In this document: piece after piece, positions 59,501 through 62,662 of the stretch
How the letters are laid out: each line of letters begins with the position of its first letter
Position numbering within the stretch: the first letter of the stretch is position 1
Assembly: GCA_017654935.2 (NCBI GenBank)
Contig: CM065698.1
Location: 46,856,016 to 46,920,015, forward strand
DNA length: 64,000 bases
From: Phymorhynchus buccinoides
Taxonomy: Eukaryota; Mollusca; Gastropoda; Neogastropoda; Raphitomidae
Reading direction: 5' to 3'
The notes under the pieces: generated by a model
Told to the model about the DNA's origin: nothing
The model's input: only the letters and a program-made list of their open reading frames with translations
Databases searched by the model: none
Program-made: the position numbers and the translations under genes

Positions 59501-61182
59501 TGTCACATCATGGACCTCCTCGTCAGACCCCTGCAGGAAAAGGTCTTCACCGGCTACTTCCACCATGTGAGTGATGGAATCCCATGAATCAGTAACACAC
59601 ATGATTTAGTCTTTGATGAATTGTGTGCGTCACATCATGGACCTCCTCGTCAGACCCCTGCAGGAAAAGGTCTTCACCGGCTACTTCCACCATGTGAGTG
59701 ATGGAATCCCATGAATCAGTAACACACATTATTTAGTCTTTGATGAATTGTGTGTGTCACATCATGGACCTCCTCGTCAGACCCCTGCAGGAGAAAGAGC
59801 TCACCGGATACTTCCACCTTGTGAGTGCTGGAACCATTAACCCATTAACCCTTTTGCTGCTGATGTCGCATTTCTGCACCACACTGAGTTTTAACACCCA
59901 TGGCTCCCAGGGACCCCCATTTGGGGGTCTATGAAATACTAACATTCTAAAGGACCCTCTAAAAGAATGTGCAGAGGGTCCCAGGGATGCACTAGAAAAA
60001 TTCTTTTTAGCATTCGCAGTGCTACTGGGACCCGCTATCCCACCTCTAGGACCCTCTATACTGTAAGTGAAGGAGTCCCTGGGACCCCCTGTTTTGCGGG
60101 ACGATTGGGAGCCCTGTTAACCCCTTCCCTGCCTGCTAGGAGATAGTCTCCTAGTGTGTGTGATGTCATTGATGATGGTATCACGTTTTGATGTCATAGC
60201 CCTGGAATGATGGTTTTGGTTTAGACAAGTCCGGAAAGATACATCTCTAGACCATTTTCTAACAGGTCTCTTTTAAATTTTATAATAAGAAAATCGTTCA
60301 TTTCTTAGTTTTCCTTTGGCAGTGAAGCCTGAAGGGGTTAATTAATACCCCTGTCACTAAAGTTCTCAACGCGACTCCTCCTTCTACACTATCATAGTTG
60401 TGTGTTCCGTTTATGCATTCATCCCTGTTGGACAGTTAACAGTTGTCCGTGTATGTTGTTTTTCACACCCCTCATGCTGTAATGAACTTTGTGGTGAGTT
60501 ACCGACCTAACGAACAGACGTCACTGAGGCCCCATCACGATTCGTCCACCTACCGTAATTCGCGGACTGTAAGCCGCAACTTTTTTTTTAACAGCCCCCC
60601 TTCGGCTAGTACAGTGCCACGGCCTAAATGTTGCCGAAAGTGAAAGTAAACTCAACTCTGGGTCCTTGATTCAGACCTTTGATCTGTGGCCTTGTTCACG
60701 GTTGATGACAAAAAAAATCACCTTGATTTCGGTGTATATTTTTCACAAAATGATGATCTGTTTCGCGGTCCGACACTTTCGTTTTGGCAGTCAACACACC
60801 CGCGATCAACTCTCGACTCAACCAGAAGCGGACGTCGTGCATCGCCGCGCTTCCGCGGCTTATGCTTCGACACGGCTTATTCGTTACTTTTTTCAGATTA
60901 ATAAAAAAAAGGTGGTGCGGCTTATATTGCGCAGCGGCTTGTAGTCCGTGAATTACGGTACGCCAGCATAATTGCTTTTGCATTTATATATCCCTGCCAT
61001 GGATTTCTCAGGTTTTATTCTACTGGTTTTCTTTGGTTGTTGTTTATCTCCAGCCCCCTCACTCTATCATGAACTTTGTGGTGCGTTACCGACCTGACGA
61101 ACAGCCGTCACTGAGGCCCCATCACGATTCCTCCACCTACACCATCAACATCGCACTCAACAGGCCCGGCATCGACTTCCAG
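30598..61182 (+). CDS. PLOD: Procollagen-lysine 2-oxoglutarate 5-dioxygenase (lysyl hydroxylase), 18 exons, 3' incomplete
   Basis: An ER-lumen enzyme that hydroxylates Lys in X-Lys-Gly of collagen using Fe(II), 2-oxoglutarate, O2 and ascorbate. PLOD3-type enzymes also transfer galactose and glucose to hydroxylysine. Exons: 30598-30676, 32166-32254, 32872-33005, 35499-35613, 36374-36425, 38803-38915, 40958-41021, 42820-42917, 43785-43886, 47026-47157, 49077-49198, 49974-50075, 53576-53701, 54645-54780, 56172-56285, 57998-58171, 59166-59312, 61054-61182. All introns are GT-AG and phases match, giving 676 codons. Residues 1-23 are a signal peptide. The glycosyltransferase domain spans about 27-282, with metal-binding DSYD (D100, D103) and H242 in HGNGP. 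A middle region follows, then the dioxygenase domain with PHHD (H656, D658). The distal His and the 2-oxoglutarate-binding Arg should be on the last exon beyond the window; about 55-60 residues are missing against the usual length of about 730. Confidence 0.95.
31292..31511 (+). mobile_element. hAT-like MITE, CAGGGCTCCC family, copy 1
   Basis: Starts CAGGCTCCCAATCGTCCCGC and ends GGGGTCCCTGGGAGCC, so the ends are inverted. About 220 bp. It lies between two (CA)n tracts in PLOD intron 1. Confidence 0.8.
31940..32119 (+). mobile_element. Pogo/mariner-like MITE
   Basis: Bounded by TACAGTAAAAATCGC and TTCTCCACTGTA. The body contains GGGACTGAAATTTTATTTTGA. An inverted relative lies at about 34779-34940. 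Ends 46 bp before PLOD exon 2. Confidence 0.65.
32166..32254 (+). CDS. PLOD: PLOD exon 2: start of the glycosyltransferase domain
   Basis: Encodes [18 protein letters not shown] and onward, the strongly conserved first strand and helix of the PLOD N-terminal domain. Acceptor GTTTCAG, donor GTAAGA. Ends in phase 0. Confidence 0.93.
32752..32832 (+). repeat. Partial tandem copy of the exon 3 acceptor region
   Basis: The 81-bp unit repeats the intron end (AACCTGTGTTTAATGCACAG) and the first 36 bp of exon 3 (32791-32826). The copy ends at a CAG|GTGT that could serve as a donor, so it could form a 36-bp in-frame microexon encoding [12 protein letters not shown]. Use of this copy is unproven. Confidence 0.8.
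32872..33005 (+). CDS. PLOD: PLOD exon 3: ends at the DxxD metal site
   Basis: Encodes [20 protein letters not shown], then [20 protein letters not shown], then MFTD. The final Asp is the first residue of the DxxD manganese site, which continues in exon 4. A partial copy of its first 36 bp with its acceptor lies 81 bp upstream. Confidence 0.93.
33023..34601 (-). mobile_element. TTAA-type MITE split by another TTAA element
   Basis: The left end (TGTGACCCATCTCCACGAAA at 33023) and right end (complementary sequence at about 34570-34601) are the termini of the same MITE that is intact at 41263-41673 in the opposite orientation. It is interrupted exactly at an internal TTAA by the element at 33052-34195. 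Confidence 0.75.
33052..34195. mobile_element. piggyBac-like non-autonomous element with 67-bp terminal repeats
   Basis: Bounded by TTAA on both sides, with related termini TTAACCCTCTTACCCCCAGC and, on the other strand, TTAACCCATTTACCACCCGA. The left end carries four 67-bp tandem units (33052, 33119, 33186, 33253). A body of about 570 bp (33627-34195) matches 62663-63752 on the other strand. No transposase is seen. Confidence 0.75.
35054..35456. mobile_element. MITE (CAGACCTG ends) with a nested insertion
   Basis: Ends CAGACCTGTTTACTCTACTC and GGGGGTAAACAGGTCTG are inverted. The uninterrupted relative is 39462-39672. It is broken at a TA by 35252-35424. Confidence 0.8.
35252..35424. mobile_element. 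Mariner-like MITE (TACCGTATTTTTCGG family)
   Basis: 173 bp with TACCGTATTTTTCGGATTAT at the left and the complement of its TIR (TCTGAAAAATATGGTA) at the right; subterminal AAGGCGCAC repeats. Inserted at TA inside 35054-35456. Confidence 0.8.
35499..35613 (+). CDS. PLOD: PLOD exon 4: completes DSYD
   Basis: Starts with the rest of DSYDVVF, then encodes [20 protein letters not shown] and [12 protein letters not shown]. Acceptor TTTCTTTCAG, donor GTTAGT. Confidence 0.93.
36374..36425 (+). CDS. PLOD: PLOD exon 5
   Basis: A 52-bp exon encoding [17 protein letters not shown], matching the PLOD segment before the GGFIGYAP-like motif. Acceptor TTATTTAACAG, donor GTAACT. Ends one base into a Gly codon. 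Confidence 0.9.
36492..36744. mobile_element. TTAA MITE (CCCTTTCRCCGCCA family), copy 1
   Basis: Bounded by TTAA, with inverted ends TTAACCCTTTCGCCGCCA and TTGGCGGTGAAAGGGTTAA. About 250 bp and non-coding. The TTAA target and CCC.. ends fit a piggyBac-like MITE. Confidence 0.85.
37147..38297. mobile_element. TTAA MITE inside the outer MITE
   Basis: Opposite orientation to its host (TTAACCCTTTCACCACCAAT at left, GGCGGCGAAAGGGTTAA at right). Interrupted at TTAA by 37273-38192. Confidence 0.88.
37273..38192. mobile_element. piggyBac-like non-autonomous element
   Basis: 920 bp. Ends TTAACTCTCTTGTGC and GCACAAGAGGGTTAA are inverted and TTAA-bounded. Inside are two short frames beginning [16 protein letters not shown] (37555) and [18 protein letters not shown] (near 37755). 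These are acidic starts resembling piggyBac-type transposase N-termini, each closed by an early stop. A related copy lies at about 41680-42450. Confidence 0.8.
38447..38692. mobile_element. Second TTAA MITE inside the outer MITE
   Basis: TTAACCCTTCCATCGCCATT at left and GCGTTGAAAGGGTTAA at right. Inserted at the TTAA of the outer MITE's GGGTGTTAA word. Confidence 0.85.
38803..38915 (+). CDS. PLOD: PLOD exon 6
   Basis: Encodes [20 protein letters not shown] and then [18 protein letters not shown], the conserved GGFIGYAP...DDQ.FYT..FLD segment of the glycosyltransferase domain. The acceptor follows a short (TG)n tract. A nested MITE cluster ends 61 bp upstream. Confidence 0.93.
38956..39134. 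mobile_element. Pogo/mariner-like MITE (CAGTGGAACCTCCC family), copy 1
   Basis: Ends TACAGTGGTACCTCCCTTAT and GAGGTTCCACTGTA; internal TTATAAGGGAGG words. Starts 41 bp after PLOD exon 6. Confidence 0.8.
39275..39428. mobile_element. Near-perfect hairpin MITE (GGGCCTGTATTCACG ends)
   Basis: About 62-bp arms pair almost perfectly (GGGCCTGTATTCACGTTGAG through GCTCTTCC and its complement) around a loop of about 28 bp. Confidence 0.9.
39462..39672. mobile_element. MITE (CAGACCTG ends), uninterrupted copy
   Basis: Inverted ends CAGACCTGTTTACTCTACTC and GTTAACAGGTCTG. Two further fragments of its right half lie at about 43897-44057. Confidence 0.8.
39772..40339. mobile_element. Pogo/mariner-like element
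   Basis: 568 bp including flanking TA. TIRs TACAGACAAACCTCTATTTT and its complement (AAAATAGGGGTTTGTCTGTA). The internal frame gives no recognisable transposase. Confidence 0.82.
40698..40915 (+). mobile_element. hAT-like MITE, CAGGGCTCCC family, copy 2
   Basis: Ends CAGGGCTCCCAATCTTCCCG and CCCTGAGAGCCCTG. Flanked by AACTCT on both sides, an apparent 6-bp target duplication. Confidence 0.85.
40958..41021 (+). CDS. PLOD: PLOD exon 7
   Basis: A 64-bp exon encoding [20 protein letters not shown] and Leu, matching INITLDHRCRIFQNLDGAL of vertebrate PLODs. A MITE ends 42 bp upstream of the exon. Confidence 0.92.
41263..41673. mobile_element. MITE (GCACCACGAAAGGGACA ends), intact copy
   Basis: Ends AAGCACCACGAAAGGGACAT and TGTCCCTTTCGTGGTGCTGG are inverted. 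It is the reverse-strand relative of the split copy at 33023-34601. Confidence 0.8.
41680..42450. mobile_element. piggyBac-like element, second copy, right end lost
   Basis: Aligns with 37273-38060, including CATTTTGTTTC words and the short frame [18 protein letters not shown] (ATG at 41957), which here reads on to SYFCER before a stop. A poly-C tract interrupts it near 42367-42387. The right terminus is missing. Confidence 0.7.
42582..42800 (+). repeat. Two decayed upstream copies of PLOD exon 8
   Basis: Copies begin at 42582 and 42700, each after the same acceptor CACCTGTTTCAG as the real exon (42820). Both keep most of the exon but read an in-frame TAA after about 13 codons (…CAC TAC AGC TAA). 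Their ends have diverged to CCTGTGTATATCT with no clear donor. If spliced in they would truncate the protein. Confidence 0.85.
42820..42917 (+). CDS. PLOD: PLOD exon 8: HGNGP metal-site histidine
   Basis: Encodes [34 protein letters not shown]242 is the expected third metal ligand of the glycosyltransferase site. A MITE begins 10 bp after the exon, so the donor GTAGATTGCT is immediately followed by transposon sequence. Confidence 0.93.
42928..43147 (+). mobile_element. hAT-like MITE, CAGGGCTCCC family, copy 3
   Basis: Left end CAGGGCTCCCAATTGTTCCG lies 10 bp after the donor of PLOD exon 8. The right end is truncated at ATAGACCCCCCC. Confidence 0.8.
43466..43737. mobile_element. TTAA MITE (CCCTTTCRCCGCCA family), copy 3
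   Basis: TTAACCCTTTCACCACCACC at left, TTTTGCGGTGAAAGGGTTAA at right. Ends 47 bp before PLOD exon 9. Confidence 0.85.
43785..43886 (+). CDS. PLOD: PLOD exon 9
   Basis: Encodes [20 protein letters not shown] and then [14 protein letters not shown], including the conserved C..C pair at the end of the first domain. A TTAA-bounded MITE ends 47 bp upstream. Confidence 0.92.
44136..44360 (+). mobile_element. tRNA-derived SINE (family 1), copy 2, 3' truncated
   Basis: Box A GTGGCACAGTGGTAGC and box B GAGTTCGAACCTGG are intact. Truncated in the body after GTTGTCATTCGGTTAAAAT. Confidence 0.85.
45362..45763 (+). mobile_element. tRNA-derived SINE (family 1), copy 3, full length
   Basis: Box A, box B, poly-C tract (45581-45601), poly-A tract, CTCCAGGTGGGAGCAACC, hairpin CACAGAGACGCCTCTGTG, and a 3' end of ACCTAATAA-type repeats. 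Confidence 0.9.
45835..46311 (-). mobile_element. MITE related to 53178-53559, with internal duplication
   Basis: The reverse complement matches the TTAA-bounded element upstream of exon 13 (TTCAAGTCG, GTCCGGAATT, TTACTTCC, AATCGTTGCGATCC). A segment TAATAATATGTCCGTTTTGA through GTAAGTCTCTG occurs both just before it (45760-45822) and inside it (46049-46120). Confidence 0.65.
46412..46988. mobile_element. hAT-like insertion upstream of PLOD exon 10
   Basis: CAGAGATGG... to ...AAAACCCTG, flanked by GTGGTA on both sides (6-bp duplication; GGTGGTAC also recurs if the ends are drawn one base in). TIRs are weak. No transposase frame. Confidence 0.55.
47026..47157 (+). CDS. PLOD: PLOD exon 10
   Basis: Encodes [44 protein letters not shown]; matches the VFIEQPTPF...RLLRLHYP motif of the middle region. 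An inserted DNA element ends 37 bp upstream. Confidence 0.94.
47411..47585. mobile_element. Pogo/mariner-like MITE (CAGTGGAACCTCCC family), copy 2
   Basis: TACAGTGGAACCTCCCTTAT at left, GGGAGGTTCCACTGTA at right. 175 bp. Confidence 0.85.
47586..49020. other. PLOD intron 10: microsatellites and LINE-tail fragments
   Basis: (CA)n at 48059-48105 and 48502-48538, poly-C near 48400-48412. Minus-strand fragments with the AGCGCT...AAGCGCT LINE-tail motif lie at about 48290-48345 and 48835-48900. No exon recognised. Confidence 0.6.
49077..49198 (+). CDS. PLOD: PLOD exon 11
   Basis: Encodes [20 protein letters not shown] and [20 protein letters not shown]. The acceptor has an unusual poly-C tract (about 17 C) ahead of CTCTCCAG. 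Ends two bases into an Ile codon. Confidence 0.92.
49589..49900 (+). repeat. Two broken upstream copies of PLOD exon 12
   Basis: At 49589 and 49840 the acceptor and exon start (CCAG|AGAGGAG) recur. The first runs into TAA after a few codons. The second carries an extra TCAG (TGTCAGTCAGTAC) that shifts the frame and ends at AATGCTGCAG. A hAT-like MITE (49649-49814) lies between them. Confidence 0.8.
49649..49814 (-). mobile_element. hAT-like MITE, CAGGGCTCCC family, copy 4 (truncated)
   Basis: Starts within the element at GACCCTCTAAAAG and ends TTTGGGAGCCCTG. Lies between two exon 12 copies. Confidence 0.8.
49974..50075 (+). CDS. PLOD: PLOD exon 12
   Basis: Encodes [20 protein letters not shown] and [13 protein letters not shown]; matches the DRSCTYYFSVDADVALTEP...LIQQNK motif, including the SVDAD-like AVDAV in which the last Asp is replaced. 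Acceptor GTTCCCCAG, donor GTGGGG. Confidence 0.94.
50195..50636. mobile_element. Two further CAGTGGAACCTCCC-family MITEs
   Basis: A partial copy at 50195-50345 (left end TATAGTGGAACCTCCC) and a short complete copy at 50532-50636 (TACAGTGGAACC to GGTTCCACTGTA). Confidence 0.75.
50348..51207. repeat. Inverted repeat enclosing a MITE and a SINE
   Basis: The left arm (50348-50524) and right arm (51033-51207) are reverse complements (AACCAGCTTTCGCTTAGCGG, GATGGGTGAAAG, GGTGGGGATAGGGGTAGAGG). The right arm belongs to the repeat family also found at 26620-27306. Confidence 0.85.
50644..51033 (+). mobile_element. tRNA-derived SINE (family 1), copy 4, full length
   Basis: Box A GTGGCACAGTGGTATCGC, box B GAGTTCGAACCTGG, poly-C at 50865-50880, hairpin CACAGAGATGCCTCTGTG, 3' repeats ACCTAATACCTAAT. 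Confidence 0.9.
51332..52697 (+). mobile_element. 5'-truncated CR1/L2-type LINE with reverse-transcriptase C-terminus
   Basis: Flanked by the 6-bp duplication AAAGAT (51326-51331 and 52698-52703). The open frame to 51981 encodes the C-terminal part of a non-LTR reverse transcriptase: [73 protein letters not shown]. These are hallmark blocks of CR1/L2-group elements. The 3' UTR is (GT)-rich and the tail is AAGCGCTATATAAATATCCG plus (TTA)n. The frame is open, so insertion is fairly recent; 5' truncation means it cannot move on its own. Confidence 0.9.
52004..52620. repeat. (GT)-rich microsatellite tract in the LINE 3' UTR
   Basis: (GT)n at 52004-52093 followed by imperfect GT/GA/GC repeats to about 52620, with a G-run at 52347-52359. 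The long frames through it are low-complexity artefacts. Confidence 0.85.
52930..53105 (+). mobile_element. LINE 3' tail
   Basis: Matches 27725-27952: TTGGTTGTGAAGCGCTTTGG, GAAGCGCTATATAAATGT, then (ATT)n. Confidence 0.7.
53178..53559. mobile_element. TTAA-bounded MITE immediately upstream of PLOD exon 13
   Basis: TTAACTCGTTCGCATCGCAA at left and GACTTGAATGAGTTAA at right, TTAA at both edges. Non-coding. Related to the element at 45835-46311. Only 16 bp separate it from exon 13. Confidence 0.75.
53576..53701 (+). CDS. PLOD: PLOD exon 13
   Basis: Encodes [20 protein letters not shown] and [20 protein letters not shown], matching APLMTR...[17 protein letters not shown]. The donor GTGCGT lies at the start of CTGTCTGT repeats. 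A TTAA-bounded MITE ends 16 bp before the exon, so its 3' end must supply the branch-point region. Confidence 0.94.
53750..54240 (+). repeat. Array of decayed copies of the 3' end of PLOD exon 13
   Basis: About five units of 85-110 bp follow exon 13. Each combines CTGTCTGT repeats with pieces of the exon end (CAACAAGGGCTACTACGCCC, GACACGGACATTGTGGAAGATG, GATGCTAAACTGTGCGTCTG). Later units diverge progressively. No intact acceptor is preserved, so these are probably not used. Confidence 0.8.
54241..54600. other. Unclassified intronic repeat-like sequence
   Basis: The word CATTGTGGGCTGAC occurs at 54298 and 54460. The right part (54470-54610) resembles the pogo-like MITE at 31940 (TTTTATTTTGAGGTATC). 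Between them is unique sequence of unknown nature. Confidence 0.4.
54645..54780 (+). CDS. PLOD: PLOD exon 14
   Basis: Encodes [45 protein letters not shown]; matches GVWNVPYISNIYLIKG...DPDMAFC. Acceptor TTTTTTTTAG, donor GTGAGT. Confidence 0.94.
54869..55675. mobile_element. hAT-like element with a 5-bp target duplication
   Basis: CAGGATTCGTACTGTCC at left and GAACCCTG at right, flanked by GAGTT (54864-54868 and 55676-55680). Contains a short + frame starting [20 protein letters not shown] at 55229. This is the FQ..WL....Y..W pattern found at the N-terminus of some hAT-type transposases; it stops soon after. Similar frames occur at 58990, 61760 and 63379. Confidence 0.7.
55971..56169. repeat. 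(GT)n microsatellite adjoining the exon 15 acceptor
   Basis: About 200 bp of (GT)n with occasional A or C substitutions, ending directly at the CAG acceptor of PLOD exon 15. Confidence 0.95.
56172..56285 (+). CDS. PLOD: PLOD exon 15
   Basis: Encodes [20 protein letters not shown] and [18 protein letters not shown]; matches VFMFLTNRHTLGHLLS...HNDLWEVFSN. The acceptor directly follows about 200 bp of (GT)n, with no ordinary polypyrimidine tract. A SINE starts about 8 bp after the exon end. Confidence 0.93.
56294..56678 (-). mobile_element. tRNA-derived SINE (family 1), copy 5, reverse strand
   Basis: Full length in reverse: tail ATTAGGTATTGGGTACTTTA, hairpin CACAGAGGCATCTCTGTG, then box B (CCAGGTTCGAAACTTGG) and box A (GTTACCACTGTGCCAC) complements. 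Starts about 8 bp after PLOD exon 15. Confidence 0.9.
56899..57200. repeat. 22-bp minisatellite
   Basis: About 13-14 nearly identical copies of GAAAGCTGCGTACCAGAGTT followed by AT. Period 22 is not a multiple of 3, so it is not a coding repeat. Confidence 0.95.
57236..57481. mobile_element. TTAA MITE (CCCTTTCRCCGCCA family), copy 4
   Basis: TTAACCCTTTCACCGCCAGC at left, TTGGCGGTGAAAGAGTTAA at right. Immediately follows the minisatellite. Confidence 0.85.
57998..58171 (+). CDS. PLOD: PLOD exon 16: start of the dioxygenase region
   Basis: Encodes [58 protein letters not shown]; matches the highly conserved [22 protein letters not shown] segment. The donor is GTACCA. Confidence 0.95.
58487..58733. 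mobile_element. TTAA MITE (CCCTTTCRCCGCCA family), copy 5
   Basis: TTAACCCTTTCACCGCCATT at left, TGGTGGTGAAAGGGTTAA at right. A LINE-tail-like fragment (ATACAGCGCT...GTGCGCTTTACA) precedes it at 58405-58480. Confidence 0.85.
58810..58965. repeat. (CA)n-rich microsatellite
   Basis: Imperfect (CA)n with CATG and CACG interruptions in PLOD intron 16. Confidence 0.9.
58975..59130 (+). mobile_element. hAT-like transposon fragment (FQ..WL motif)
   Basis: Matches 61744-61885 closely (CTAGTGCGAGGGGACACCGG, AAGTGGCCATGGCTAGCGAA). Encodes [19 protein letters not shown] in one frame. Ends 36 bp before PLOD exon 17. Confidence 0.6.
59166..59312 (+). CDS. PLOD: PLOD exon 17
   Basis: Encodes [49 protein letters not shown]; matches [19 protein letters not shown] of the dioxygenase domain. 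Donor GTGAGT at 59313. Confidence 0.95.
59313..59829 (+). repeat. Four tandem copies of the exon 17 / intron junction, period 127 bp
   Basis: Donor sites at 59313, 59440, 59567, 59694 and 59821 are spaced exactly 127 bp apart. Each unit keeps the last 40 bp of exon 17 ([14 protein letters not shown]) plus about 87 bp of intron. Each copy is preceded by CCTCCTCGTCAG, a possible acceptor. The resulting 40-bp exon would shift the frame. The last unit has diverged (ELTGYFHL). Confidence 0.93.
59902..60116 (-). mobile_element. hAT-like MITE, CAGGGCTCCC family, copy 5
   Basis: TGGCTCCCAGGGACCCCC at left, GATTGGGAGCCCTG at right. It interrupts the left end of a TTAA MITE (fragment 59847-59901). Confidence 0.85.
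60467..60977 (+). pseudogene. Dead copy of PLOD exon 18, split by a transposon
   Basis: 60467-60550 encodes [20 protein letters not shown] and PHHDSST, a close copy of exon 18 including the HxD iron motif. It lacks the acceptor AG (TTTTTCAC in place of TATCTCCAG). At the TA of its ACCTAC it is interrupted by a 410-bp element (60551-60960), after which eroded exon sequence resumes for about 20 bp. Confidence 0.85.
60551..60960. mobile_element. Mariner-like non-autonomous element inserted in the exon 18 copy
   Basis: Begins TACCGTAATTCGCGGACT and ends with the complement (AGTCCGTGAATTACGGTA); flanking TA duplicated. The subterminal regions contain AAGCCGC words. 410 bp, no transposase. Tc1/mariner is likely from the TA target and TIR type. 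Confidence 0.85.
61054..61182 (+). CDS. PLOD: PLOD exon 18: HxD of the dioxygenase site
   Basis: Encodes [44 protein letters not shown]656 and D658 are two of the three Fe(II) ligands. Acceptor TTATCTCCAG, donor GTACGA. No exon matching GGG.RF...HPGRLTHYHEG was found in 61183-64000, so the gene continues beyond the window. Confidence 0.95.
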
Positions 61183-61185
61183 GTA

Positions 61186-62244
61186 CGATTTTTCTTCTTC
61201 GGCGTTATTAAGCTATATCAGGGATGGGAATTGTACGCCCATAGGCGTATTTACTCCCCAGTAACATTCTAGGGCGCAGGATTGGTACAAGCGCAGGATT
61301 GGTAACAATCCCCCCCAAAATCTGTTCCTTCCCGCAATAATCGGGTCTAAGCGCGGGCCAACGCCCTCATATTTGCAGAACTGCCCGCACTTTTTACTGA
61401 TCACTGCGGGAATTCCTTCGTCGTCTGCTAAATCCGTCGTCTGCACAAACCGAAAGCATCGAGCAGGAATGAATAATTTCTCAACATTTCATTGGTTCCT
61501 TTACAATGTTAGTGTAAATCAACCAATCGCGTTCATCTCGTTTTACCGACAAGAAGTTGCGAGAGTCCTACCCGCCATGTTGAATTTTCTTCAAAATGAA
61601 GGGGACATCAACGCTCTTCGACTTTGATTTTTGTGGCGGGAAAGTAAAAAAAAAAAAGAAATCCTCTGCCAAACGAGTGTGCAGAAGATGTTGCAGAAAC
61701 AGCTACTGCATCAACAGTCTCGGAGAAGCAGCCTGAAAATAACGGCACTAGTGCGAGGGAACACCGGTTCCAAGACGAGTGGCTGAATAAGTGGCCATGG
61801 CTAGCGAAGATTGAATCGGCCACCTCCCCCCTGCTCCCCTTCCTCTCGTATCCATTGGACCTGCCCCCCTTTTTTCATTCTTAGGGGGGGGGACTTTTTC
61901 AAAATCGTAGAATCAGCTCTGTTGGTATTGCTGCCCAAAGCACCTTCTGCGCGCCCCTCTAATGTCAGTGAACAAAATATGGTTTGCTAGCTTTGTGTTC
62001 AGTTAAAAGACGTTCGAATAGAACGCGTACGAACAATTACATGGACGTGAAAATTAACTTGTTTCATTGCACTTTTTTGCATTACTTTTACCAATATTTA
62101 TCTCTCGGGAGATGCCACGAGACGCCAAAAACAAAATCAAAAATCAATTTTCAGCCGGGGACACTGCTTCCCTGGGCCCGCCACTGGGATGTTGGTCCTG
62201 GACCTCAGTCCTGGACCTCTGCCTTTGTACTCCCAAAGCACTTT
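61186..62244. other. PLOD intron 18: transposon debris
   Basis: Contains the hAT-like fragment 61744-61885 (FQDEWL motif). The rest has no exon or domain that can be named. No terminal PLOD exon is present. Confidence 0.6.
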
Positions 62245-62640
62245 GGCCAATAGGAATTGTTCAGAAATAATTGAGGGGAGTAATTTCATGGTGTGTGGGA
62301 GTGATCTTGCCTAATTCAATCGGTCAAACAGGGGAAGTTACTCTACCTTCAGGTAGATCGCCATACTTTATGTGTTTGAGTAGGAGTAGACTTACATCAC
62401 TTAGAACACTGTGTGTCAGTCTAAGATTGATGTCATTTATATTGTTCTCTCAGTTTGTGTATGCTGGCCGCCCCTCATTTTTTAAAAAAAAAATGTTTGC
62501 AAGTCACTGACTGGCATCCTGCAGGTTTCGAGCTTCGCCGCCATGCCGCTATTGTTTTTGACAGAGCAAGTTGAGGTAATTAACTGTAATTTTCACGAAG
62601 TGCTCTCCCCTATTTTTTTTCCAGAAAATCGTCTATTTCC
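62245..62640 (+). repeat. Interspersed repeat, copy B
   Basis: Same family and orientation as 11904-12312. Confidence 0.7.
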
Positions 62641-62662
62641 CATGCCTGTATAAGGCCATAAT

